The notes under the pieces were generated by a model. The model saw only the letters and a list, made by a program, of their open reading frames with translations. It was not told the origin of the DNA and ran no database searches. 64,000 nt of DNA, taken from positions 3,410,001-3,474,000 of the forward strand of contig NZ_JAUSXK010000001.1 of the NCBI RefSeq assembly GCF_030815955.1. Direction: 5' to 3'. This DNA comes from Microbacterium murale (GTDB lineage: Bacteria; Actinomycetota; Actinomycetes; Actinomycetales; Microbacteriaceae). Of the stretch, positions 31,439-38,339 are shown in pieces (the first letter of the stretch is position 1; the number at the start of each line of letters is the position of its first letter). The position numbers and the translations under genes were made by a program.

Positions 31439-32914
31439 TCAGCCCAGGGCGCGTTCGCTGATGTACGCCCGGAGCTGCTGCTCGTCGTGCGGCATTCGCG
31501 TCACGCGCTGCGCGGCATCGAGCATCGATTGCGTCTCGGCATCCGGCTCGACCGTCGTGCCGATCGCCTCGATGATGAGATCCGCGAATTTGGCGGGCTT
31601 GGCCGTCTCGAGCACGAGCATCGGTATGCCGGGTTCGATGTGCGGGCGCGCGACCTTGGCGCCGTCGGCGGTGTGGGGATCGAGGACGACTCCGCTGTTC
31701 TCGGAGAATTCCCGGATCGTCGTGAGCCGGTCCTCGTGCGTACTGGTGCCGCTGACGATTCCGAACTCGGACTCGAAGCGGTCGAGCTCGCCGGAGAGGT
31801 CGATCTCGTCGCGCTCTTCCAATTCGTGCCAGGCGGCAGCAGTCCGCTCGGGGTCGCGACCCAGTAGGTCGAAGACGAAGCGCTCGAGGTTCGATGCACG
31901 CGAGACGTCCATGGACGGGCTCGAGGTCGCGAGCGTGTTCTCGGCGCTGCGCGGACGGTAATGACCGGTGCGGAAGAACTCGTCGAGCACGTTGTTCTCG
32001 TTCGAGGCGAGCACGAGCTTGCGGATGGGGACGCCCATGCTCCTCGCGTAGTGACCGGAGAGGATGTTGCCGAAGTTGCCCGAGGGCACGGCGAACGAGA
32101 CCTCGAAGTCGGCGCGCTCGTTCTCGGCCACGGCGTCGGTGACGCGCAGCCATGCCCACACGTAGTAGGCGATCTGCGCCGAGATGCGACCGAAGTTGAT
32201 CGAGTTGACGGCGCCGAGGCTGTGCGCGCGCTTGAAATCGAGGTCGGTCGCGAGGCGCTTGACGAGGTTCTGGCAGTCGTCGAAGACGCCCTCGACGGCG
32301 ATGTTGTGCACGTTCTCGTCCTGCAGCGAGTACATCTGCGCACGCTGGAAGGCGCTCATGCGGCCCTGCGGGGAGAGCATGAAGATCGAGACCCGGTCAC
32401 GACCGCGCAAGGCGTGCTCCGCAGCCGACCCCGTGTCGCCCGAGGTCGCGCCGAGCACGTTCAGCACGCGGTCGTGCTTCTCGAGCACGTACTCCAGTGC
32501 CTCGCCGAGGAACTGCATGGCCATGTCCTTGAAAGCCAGCGTGGGCCCCTCGGACAGGCCCACCAGCGTCATGCCCTCGCCGATCTCGCTGATCGGGACG
32601 ATCTCCTCGGCCGAGAACTTTCCGCCGCCGTAAGCCGCCGTAGTGAGGCGAGCGAGGTCTTCGCGCGGGATGTCGGTGGCGAACAGGCCGATGATCTCCG
32701 TCGCGAGTTCGGGGTAGCTCAGTGGACGCAGTTGCTCGAGGTCACCGGCGCTGAGGCGAGGCAGCGTCTCTGGAACCGCGAGGCCGCCGTTGGGTGCGAG
32801 TCCTTCCAGGAGGACATCACTGAACTGTCCAAGCGTGCCGCCGCGTGTGGAGATGTACTGCAAGTCTCGAACCTCGATTGTGCTGTGGGTGGGTGTCGGG
32901 ATCGTCGGTTCCAT
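31439..32914 (-). CDS. thrC: threonine synthase, long (fungal/Gram-negative-like) type
   Basis: PLP-dependent enzyme that converts O-phosphohomoserine to threonine, up to 491 aa. The long type is recognised by the start QYISTRGG and GLAPNGGLAVPETLPRL, by the cofactor lysine in TLAFKDMAMQFLGEALE (Lys about 125), and by LNVLGATSGDTGSAAEHALRG. The product of ThrB (44824-45774) is its substrate, but thrC lies about 12 kb away and on the other strand. The ATG at 32914 has no clear ribosome-binding site; a TTG at 32863, directly before QYISTRGG where most homologues begin, with a GAGG 9 nt upstream, is a plausible alternative. Confidence 0.93.
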   Translation of the reverse strand: MEPTIPTPTHSTIEVRDLQYISTRGGTLGQFSDVLLEGLAPNGGLAVPETLPRLSAGDLEQLRPLSYPELATEIIGLFATDIPREDLARLTTAAYGGGKFSAEEIVPISEIGEGMTLVGLSEGPTLAFKDMAMQFLGEALEYVLEKHDRVLNVLGATSGDTGSAAEHALRGRDRVSIFMLSPQGRMSAFQRAQMYSLQDENVHNIAVEGVFDDCQNLVKRLATDLDFKRAHSLGAVNSINFGRISAQIAYYVWAWLRVTDAVAENERADFEVSFAVPSGNFGNILSGHYARSMGVPIRKLVLASNENNVLDEFFRTGHYRPRSAENTLATSSPSMDVSRASNLERFVFDLLGRDPERTAAAWHELEERDEIDLSGELDRFESEFGIVSGTSTHEDRLTTIREFSENSGVVLDPHTADGAKVARPHIEPGIPMLVLETAKPAKFADLIIEAIGTTVEPDAETQSMLDAAQRVTRMPHDEQQLRAYISERALG

Positions 32915-32965
32915 CGTAGAGCGTGAGTCGCACGTCGTTACGTCGGAGCATGCTTCCCCGCGTCA

Positions 32966-34162
32966 TCACCTCGTCGTGAAGGTCCGCAACGTCCTGTCGG
33001 TGACGACGGTGAGTGTCGCGAGCGTCGCCAGCAACCCGGATACAGCGAGCACAGGACCGGTTCCGACGGCCGCGACGAAGAATCCGATCAGGGGATTCAC
33101 GATGAGCTGCGGTGTCTGCTGCACGAGCATCAGCAGCCCCTGAAACCTGGAGACCATCGGCGGCGGCGCGAGCAGAACGTATGTCGGGAAGACATGGGCG
33201 GTGAACACGACCACTCCGACGCCGATCAGGGTCGTGCCGGCCAGAGCGACGATCCAGTCCGTCGCGATGGCGAGCAGTCCGAGACCCGCAGCGACGATCA
33301 GCGGACCGAGGGCCATGGGGCGCCACGCCTTCGCTGCTGTCCCTTGCCACGCGAACCACGCACCGCAGGCGAGACCGCCGGCGATCCAGCCGGCCTCGAT
33401 CATCCCGGCCTCCGACGCCGACCACCCGCGCTCTCTGGCGGCGAGGGGGATCCCGAGCAGGACGGCGGGGATGACGGCGCCCGCGACGATCGCGACGCAG
33501 GCCAGCAGTGCGGGCACGCCGTCTGTGCCGCGAGCCGTGGTGACGCCCGCCACGATGCCGCGGAAGGTCACGGCCTCGCGGGCCGGAGTGTGCTCCTTCG
33601 GCGGCGTGATCAGCAGTAGTGCGACCAGCATCACGACTCCGCCGACGACATCCACGAATGCGACCCCGCTGAGTGCGATGAGGCCGACGAGCAATCCACC
33701 GGCAGGTGGAGCGATGGTCCTCGCGAACTGACTCGCCATCCCGACGCGCGCCATCGCCGTGCCCAGATCAGCATCGGCGACGAAAAGACGAGGGAACACG
33801 CTCGATGCCGGTCGCTGGAACGCGGCGATGGTGCCGATGAGCACCGCCGTGATCAGAAGAAGAGCCGACGTCGGTTCACGGACGAGGACCACGACTCCGA
33901 GGCCGGCACTGACAAGGATCATTGCGAGCGTGCAGATGATCATGACGCGGTGAGGGCCGAACCTGTCGGCGACGGCGCCACCGAGAAGCCCGAGGAGCAC
34001 GGCCGGTGCGACTGTCAGTGTGAGCACAGCGGATGCGACATGCGGGCCGTGACCGGATGCCGTCCAGGTCAGGGCGAAGGCGAGAACACCTGAGCCCAGT
34101 TCCGAACCGACCGTCGCGGCGACCCAGGCGTTGAATCCTCGCGACGCTTTGATCGAGGTCAT
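32966..34162 (-). CDS. MFS transporter, putative drug exporter
   Basis: 398-aa major facilitator protein with twelve predicted helices. It begins MTSIKASRGFNAW, and the loop after helix 2 carries GGAVADRFGPHRVMI (motif A). Overall it looks like the MFS_3/EntS-like group of drug or siderophore exporters. Its ATG at 34162 overlaps the stop of the upstream MerR-type gene by 4 nt, so the regulator and transporter are co-translated; in such pairs the MerR protein usually controls the exporter. The upstream in-frame extension to 34246 lies inside the MerR gene and is not used. Confidence 0.85.
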   Translation of the reverse strand: MTSIKASRGFNAWVAATVGSELGSGVLAFALTWTASGHGPHVASAVLTLTVAPAVLLGLLGGAVADRFGPHRVMIICTLAMILVSAGLGVVVLVREPTSALLLITAVLIGTIAAFQRPASSVFPRLFVADADLGTAMARVGMASQFARTIAPPAGGLLVGLIALSGVAFVDVVGGVVMLVALLLITPPKEHTPAREAVTFRGIVAGVTTARGTDGVPALLACVAIVAGAVIPAVLLGIPLAARERGWSASEAGMIEAGWIAGGLACGAWFAWQGTAAKAWRPMALGPLIVAAGLGLLAIATDWIVALAGTTLIGVGVVVFTAHVFPTYVLLAPPPMVSRFQGLLMLVQQTPQLIVNPLIGFFVAAVGTGPVLAVSGLLATLATLTVVTDRTLRTFTTR

Positions 34163-35277
34163 GCCACTGGCATCATGAGCGCGACGAAGTCGGGCTGACC
34201 GGGACTGCGCCACACCAGCGCGCGGTCGGAGCCGTGGATGTCGCACGTGAGCTCGCGCCCGACGGCGGCGTCGGCGATGCGGCGCAGAGCGGGCCGCGAC
34301 AGCGTCACAGTGGTCGACGCGCCGAATCCGGTTCCTGAGACCGTCCGCCCGGGTGATCTCAGCTGTGCATCGCCCCCGTCGACCGTGAGGAGCACAGTGT
34401 CGTGTTCTTCCGGCGAGGCGATGCGCTGCACCTCGTCCAAGAGGACGAGAACCTTTGTGGGTGCGAACGCATCCGCTTCGAGGAGCCGATGCACGCTGGG
34501 GAAGAGGTCCGGCCGGCTAGGCAGCGGGAGCTCGTCATCGTGCTCGTCGCGGAACCGGACCGCAGCGCTCGCCGAGTCGTGGTCGCGCCCGGCCGGGGCA
34601 TCGACGACGAGATCCACCGTCCGGCGGAATCGAAGCCATTCGAGCACTGGAGCCGGGGCAAGCCGCACTCTCACCGGTGGTCCGTCGACGGCCGCTGGAA
34701 GGGCAGTTCGAGACAGCAGCACGAAGCGATCTGTGGCGACGATCGCCACGGATGAGGATCCGGCCTCGATAAGCACTCCGTCGTGATCGCCGTCTCCATC
34801 GGCATCCGCGCTCGCAGACGCGACCTGCCGAATGGCAGACGCGAGAACCGCGGCATCGAAACGGGCCGAGGTGCGTCTCGCCGGATTCCTCTCCTCCTGT
34901 GCGCGCAGAGTGAGGATCAGGTCGTCCACCAACGCGGCGATCGCCTCGGAGCGCTCTCGTGTGTCGGCACGCCACTCGTTCAATATCGCTTCCGCCGCGA
35001 TGGTGCCGTCCTCGAACACCGATCTGATCCGATCCAGGCGAAGCCCGGCATCTCTCAGCCTCCGGATCCAGATCGCCCGTTGCTGTTGATCCAGCGAGTA
35101 GTAGCGGTATCCGGTTCGCTCCTCGACGTCGGCAGGGGCCAGGAGGCCACTCTCTCCGTACTGGCGCAGCGCGCTCGCGCTCAGCCCGACCGCTCGGGCG
35201 AAGGCGTTGATCGTCTGCAACTGAGATGATTCGCCTGCCTGCGAACGAAGAGCACCGGACTCATGTGGCTGTGACAT
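34159..35277 (-). CDS. MerR-family regulator fused to a sliding-clamp-like (DnaN-type) domain
   Basis: 372 aa. A MerR winged-helix region covers about residues 20-90 (INAFARAVGLSASALRQYGE, ERTGYRYYSLDQQQRAIWIRR, and LRDAGLRLDRIRSVFEDG). A helical linker follows to about 135. The remaining 235 residues are not a usual MerR effector domain. They have beta-clamp-like strands (VLIEAGSSSVAIVATDRFVL; VSGTGFGASTTVTLSRPAL) and end in DFVALMMPVA, close to the C-terminal YLLMPVR of DNA polymerase III beta. What it senses is unknown. The ATG at 35277 is preferred over GTG 35298 because of the promoter. It is the first gene of an operon with an MFS exporter. Confidence 0.8.
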   Translation of the reverse strand: MSQPHESGALRSQAGESSQLQTINAFARAVGLSASALRQYGESGLLAPADVEERTGYRYYSLDQQQRAIWIRRLRDAGLRLDRIRSVFEDGTIAAEAILNEWRADTRERSEAIAALVDDLILTLRAQEERNPARRTSARFDAAVLASAIRQVASASADADGDGDHDGVLIEAGSSSVAIVATDRFVLLSRTALPAAVDGPPVRVRLAPAPVLEWLRFRRTVDLVVDAPAGRDHDSASAAVRFRDEHDDELPLPSRPDLFPSVHRLLEADAFAPTKVLVLLDEVQRIASPEEHDTVLLTVDGGDAQLRSPGRTVSGTGFGASTTVTLSRPALRRIADAAVGRELTCDIHGSDRALVWRSPGQPDFVALMMPVA

Positions 35278-35283
35278 AGACCC

Positions 35284-35314
35284 ATGATCAACGTTCACCC
35301 CGGCTGAAGGTCAA
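35284..35314 (-). promoter_or_regulatory. MerR-type promoter with 19-bp spacer and dyad
   Basis: On the minus strand TTGACC (35314-35309), a 19-nt spacer and GATCAT (35289-35284) precede the MerR ATG by 6 nt. Inside the spacer an imperfect dyad ACCTTCA/TGAACGT is centred between the elements. Long spacers with a central dyad are the classic MerR-activated promoter layout, so autoregulation is likely. Confidence 0.6.
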
Positions 35315-35342
35315 GAGCGACGGGGACAGGGCTCGGTCGTAC

Positions 35343-36320
35343 TCAGAATCGCAGCAGTACCTTTCCGACACGGCCAGGGGTGCCGCTCGCACGCACGGCG
35401 TCCTTCGCATCTGCAGCGTCGAACACGCCTGCCACCGGGAGCGTGAGCGTTCCGTCTCCGACGCGCTGGATGAGTTCGCCGAACAGCGCGGCGCGGGTCT
35501 CGGCATCCATCACCTGGCTGACCTTGCTGCCCCAGAAGCCCTTCACGGTCGCCTGCTTGAAGATGACGTCCCCCGACGCGAGCTCCATGATCGGCGAGTT
35601 CATCGCGCCGAAGGCGACGAGAGTTCCGTTCTCGGCAAGGAGGGATAGCACCTCGCCGGATGACGCGCCGCCGACCGAATCGACACCCACCGCGATCGGT
35701 GCACCGCCGGTGAGCGTCGCGGCCTGCTCGCGCCAGTCGTCCTGATCGGTGGCTACGACGTTCTCGATGCCCTGGGCCCTGAGCTCCTCTACGCCTGCCG
35801 TCCGGCGGACGAGACCGAGCACGTTGATGCCGCGCGCCGTGGCCAGCTGCGCGAGCATGCGTCCGACTGCGCCGTTCGCGGCGTTCTGGACGATCCAGTC
35901 GCCCTCGGCGACTTCGAGGAACTGCAGCAGGCTGATCGCGCTGAACGGCATCGAGATCAACTGCGCTGCTGCTTCATCGGGCAGTGCTGCCGGAACCGGG
36001 ATGAGGCCGGCGGCCTGCGTGACGACGTACTCGGACCAGACGCCGAAGGTGCCACCGGTCGTCACCCGCTGACCCACGGCGAGGCCCTCTACACCTTCGC
36101 CGAGGGAGTCGACGACGCCGAGCGCCTCGGTTCCGGATGCCGCGGGCAGGTCGGGCTTGAAACCGTAGGTGCCGCGGATCGTCCAGATGTCGTGGTTGTG
36201 GATGGGGGAGAGCACGATGCGCAGCCGTACCTCGCCGGCGCCCGGCTCGGGGAGCGGGCGCTCCTCCAGGGCGAGGACATCCTCGGCGGGACCGAAGGTG
36301 CGGTGGATGAGTGCGCGCAT
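35343..36320 (-). CDS. quinone oxidoreductase-like MDR-family dehydrogenase
   Basis: 325-aa member of the medium-chain dehydrogenase/reductase superfamily. The start MRALIHRTFGPAEDVLALEE and AASGTEALGVVDSLGEGVEG are typical of the catalytic domain; no zinc-binding Cys pattern is present, fitting zinc-less quinone reductases. The Rossmann motif is QNAANGAVGRMLAQLA (about 143-158) and SVGGASSGEVLSLLAENG lies in the nucleotide domain. The ATG at 36320 shares a base with the ohr stop (TGATG). Placed third in an ohrR-ohr operon, it probably detoxifies reactive carbonyls or quinones made during peroxide stress (inference). Confidence 0.85.
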   Translation of the reverse strand: MRALIHRTFGPAEDVLALEERPLPEPGAGEVRLRIVLSPIHNHDIWTIRGTYGFKPDLPAASGTEALGVVDSLGEGVEGLAVGQRVTTGGTFGVWSEYVVTQAAGLIPVPAALPDEAAAQLISMPFSAISLLQFLEVAEGDWIVQNAANGAVGRMLAQLATARGINVLGLVRRTAGVEELRAQGIENVVATDQDDWREQAATLTGGAPIAVGVDSVGGASSGEVLSLLAENGTLVAFGAMNSPIMELASGDVIFKQATVKGFWGSKVSQVMDAETRAALFGELIQRVGDGTLTLPVAGVFDAADAKDAVRASGTPGRVGKVLLRF

Positions 36321-36742
36321 CAGTCGTTCACGACCGTGATGTCGACGTCGATGTTGCCGCGCGTCGCGTTCGAGTACGGGCACACGTGGTGCGCGGCGTC
36401 TGCGAGGGCCTGTGCCTGCTCGTGCGGGAGATCAGGGATGACGACCTCGAGCTGGACGGCGAGGCCGAATCCGCCCTCGCCGTTCGAGCCGATCTTGACG
36501 CGGGCGCCGACCGATGAGTCGGCGATCTTCACTTTCTGCGCACGCGCGACGCTCTGCAGAGCCGAGTGGAAGCATGCGGCATAGCCGGCGGCGAAGAGCT
36601 GCTCGGGGTTCGCACCGTTGCCGGATCCGCCCATCTCCTTCGGGATTGCCATATCGAGGTCGAGTCGTCCCTCGCTCGTGGTGACGCGGCCGTTTCGTCC
36701 GGCGCCGGTGGCGAGAGCCTCGGCGGTGTACAGGGCTTCCAT
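36320..36742 (-). CDS. ohr: organic hydroperoxide resistance protein
   Basis: 140-aa thiol peroxidase of the OsmC/Ohr family, which reduces organic and fatty-acid hydroperoxides with lipoyl reductants. Catalytic Cys57 is in AAGYAACFHSAL and resolving Cys121 is in AHHVCPYSNATRGN; both contexts are diagnostic of Ohr rather than OsmC. The conserved Arg and Glu of the active site fall in GAGRNGRV and NPEQLFAAG. An AGGAAG site precedes the ATG. It lies between ohrR (25 nt upstream) and the quinone reductase gene, so all three are in one operon under OhrR. Confidence 0.95.
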   Translation of the reverse strand: MEALYTAEALATGAGRNGRVTTSEGRLDLDMAIPKEMGGSGNGANPEQLFAAGYAACFHSALQSVARAQKVKIADSSVGARVKIGSNGEGGFGLAVQLEVVIPDLPHEQAQALADAAHHVCPYSNATRGNIDVDITVVND

Positions 36743-36767
36743 TAATGTGCTTCCTTTCAGGAGGTGG

Positions 36768-37211
36768 TCAGTGGTCGTTCCGTGCGCTCACGCCCTGCAG
36801 CAGGGCGGTCAGCGCGTGAAGTTCGTCGATGAGGCGCCGGCGCTGAGCATCGTCGTGGATGCCGGCGAGCTCCGCGATCTCGGCGTGAACAGGCAAGAGC
36901 TCGGCACGGAGCGCGAGCCCTTCTGGCGTGAGACTGACGGTGACGACGCGCTCGTCGTCGGCGTTGCGCTCCTTCACGACGAGCCCGGACTGCTCGAGCC
37001 GGCGCACGAGGGGGGACAGCGTGCCGGAGTCGAGTTGCATCGCCTCTCCGAGCGAGCGGATGGTCTGCTCGCCGTCGTGCCAGAGCACGGCCAGTACGAG
37101 GTACTGCGGATAGGTCAGTCTCCAGGGGGCGAGCAGAGTGCGGTACGCCTGCGTCGTCGCGCGCGTGGCGGAGTACAGGGAGAAGCACAGCATCTCGTCG
37201 GTCACGCTCAT
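36768..37211 (-). CDS. ohrR: OhrR, MarR-family organic-peroxide sensor repressor
   Basis: 147-aa MarR-type winged-helix protein. The reactive cysteine is Cys9 in EMLCFSLYSATRA, followed by LTYPQYLVLAVLW with the conserved Tyr; both are diagnostic of OhrR. The wing region is LDSGTLSPLVRRLEQSGLV and RNADDERVVTVSLT. Oxidation of the cysteine by organic peroxide releases the DNA. The ATG at 37211 is chosen since the usual N terminus begins close to DEMLCF; the upstream ATG-less start at 37229 would run into the operator. Confidence 0.93.
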   Translation of the reverse strand: MSVTDEMLCFSLYSATRATTQAYRTLLAPWRLTYPQYLVLAVLWHDGEQTIRSLGEAMQLDSGTLSPLVRRLEQSGLVVKERNADDERVVTVSLTPEGLALRAELLPVHAEIAELAGIHDDAQRRRLIDELHALTALLQGVSARNDH

Positions 37212-37219
37212 GAATTCAA

Positions 37220-37239
37220 TTGTGCACAACTGAGTTGTG
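37220..37239 (-). promoter_or_regulatory. OhrR operator overlapping the ohrR promoter
   Basis: A perfect 10-bp palindrome TTGTGCACAA (37220-37229) overlaps a perfect 15-bp dyad CACAACT-G-AGTTGTG (37225-37239). They start 8 nt before the ohrR ATG and cover the likely -10 (CACAAT on the minus strand). The spacing suits autorepression by a MarR dimer. Confidence 0.65.
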
Positions 37240-37332
37240 TGCGCGCTGAGTGTCTGCTCGCCTGTGGCGTATCAATTCGAGCGGGTGCGGCGTCTCTGAG
37301 CGATCCCTAGCAGTGATATCGTCGTTCGGTAC

Positions 37333-37405
37333 GCCTCCGTAGCTCAGTGGATAGAGCGCCGGTTTCCGGTACCGTAGGTCGCAGGTTCGACTCCTGTCGG
37401 GGGCA
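37333..37405 (+). tRNA. tRNA-Arg(CCG)
   Basis: 73 nt fold as a complete cloverleaf. The acceptor stem GCCTCCG/CGGGGGC has one G-U pair. The D arm is GCTC-AGTGGATA-GAGC. The anticodon loop TTCCGGT has CCG at 37366-37368 (reads CGG), with one C/T mismatch at the top of the anticodon stem. The T arm is GCAGG-TTCGACT-CCTGT. The discriminator is A at 37405; CCA is not encoded. It lies about 0.9 kb from argS, the synthetase that charges it. Confidence 0.97.
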
Positions 37406-37410
37406 CGACC

Positions 37411-37452
37411 AATGCGAGAAGGCCCGTCCTGATGGACGGGCCTTCTCGCATT
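37411..37452. terminator. strong hairpin terminator after tRNA-Arg
   Basis: A perfect 19-bp stem (37411-37429 with 37434-37452) and a TGAT loop begin 5 nt after the tRNA. A-rich and T-rich ends let it serve both the tRNA and the convergent SGNH hydrolase gene. Confidence 0.85.
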
Positions 37453-37469
37453 TCGGTTTCGCGTGGTCT

Positions 37470-38270
37470 TCAGCGCTCGGGTGAGATCTCCGCGCCGCCG
37501 GCCTCGGTGACCGGAGCGGTCGCGCGTTCGGCGAGCGCCGCGGTGACCTTCTCGGCGAGGTATCGGTGGCCGTCCGTGGAAGGATGCCTGTTGCCGAGAT
37601 CGACGTCGATCACGGCCAGGTAGTTCTGCTCGGTGATCCACTCCTCCTGCACGGGGGAGATGTACCACCATCCCCTCCCGCCGGCCAGTGCTGCGAGATC
37701 CTGATCGATGCGCGCCGTCGCGTCGCCGACGGGCAGCTCATGCGGGGCAGGACCCAGCACCACGATCGTGGCCTCCGGATACGTCGCCGCCAGCGCATCC
37801 CACGACGCCGTCACGGCCTCCCGATACCCGGCGACGCCCGAGGCCCGATCGTTGATGGACCCCTGGATGATCACGAGGTCGGGATCGAGCGCCGGGTCCA
37901 GAGCGGCGATCCGCTCACCGAACGTCGGCCCGTCGAGTCCTGGCTTCAGGTACCCGCTTCCACGCACGCCGTTCACCGTGGTCTCGCCGTCGAGCAGATC
38001 CGCGAGCAGATATGCGTACCCGAGCGTCGGATCGCTCGCAGCCGAGCCGTAGGTCCACGAATCCCCGAAGACGAGGACACGCGGATGCTCAGGCAGGACT
38101 AGCGGCGCAGGCGCCACCGCGATGACCTCTTCAGACGCGAGAACGGGCGACTCGATCGGCGCGGGAATCCACGGGCGCCAGACGCCGAGAACGACGGCTG
38201 TGGTGGCTGCCACGAGCACGACGAAGATCGCCGTCGCGCGTGCTCCGCGCCGCGTCCTCCCCAAAGCCAT
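37470..38270 (-). CDS. membrane-anchored SGNH/GDSL-family hydrolase
   Basis: 266 aa. A basic N terminus and one hydrophobic helix (TAIFVVLVAATTAVVLGVW, about 12-30) suggest a membrane anchor or uncleaved signal. The extracytoplasmic domain has block I VFGDSWTYG (about 68-76; GDSW instead of GDSL, nucleophile Ser), block III IIQGSINDR (about 125-133) with the catalytic-site Asn, and block V HPSTDGHRYLAEKV with the Asp/His pair. Such enzymes deacylate lipids, sugars or cell-wall polymers; the substrate is unknown. The ATG at 38270 is fixed by TACCCT ending 6 nt upstream; the in-frame extension to 38471 is antisense to argS. Confidence 0.85.
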   Translation of the reverse strand: MALGRTRRGARATAIFVVLVAATTAVVLGVWRPWIPAPIESPVLASEEVIAVAPAPLVLPEHPRVLVFGDSWTYGSAASDPTLGYAYLLADLLDGETTVNGVRGSGYLKPGLDGPTFGERIAALDPALDPDLVIIQGSINDRASGVAGYREAVTASWDALAATYPEATIVVLGPAPHELPVGDATARIDQDLAALAGGRGWWYISPVQEEWITEQNYLAVIDVDLGNRHPSTDGHRYLAEKVTAALAERATAPVTEAGGAEISPER

Positions 38271-38276
38271 GGCATG

Positions 38277-38282
38277 AGGGTA
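38277..38282 (-). promoter_or_regulatory. -10 hexamer of the SGNH hydrolase gene, leaderless type
   Basis: TACCCT on the minus strand ends 6 nt before the ATG at 38270. Confidence 0.5.
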
Positions 38283-38292
38283 AGCGACGATG

Positions 38293-38312
38293 CCCCGAAC
38301 GCAAATTCGGGG
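38293..38312 (+). other. small hairpin between the divergent SGNH and argS promoters
   Basis: CCCCGAA and TTCGGGG form a perfect 7-bp stem with loop CGCAAA. It lies 12 nt before the argS -10 hexamer; whether it acts as DNA operator or has no role is not known. Confidence 0.35.
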
Positions 38313-38324
38313 TGTCACGCGCCT

Positions 38325-38330
38325 TAGACT
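38325..38330 (+). promoter_or_regulatory. -10 hexamer of argS
   Basis: TAGACT ends 9 nt before the ATG at 38340, so the mRNA leader is at most a few nucleotides. No purine-rich ribosome-binding site intervenes. Confidence 0.45.
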
Positions 38331-38339
38331 TGACGGGCT

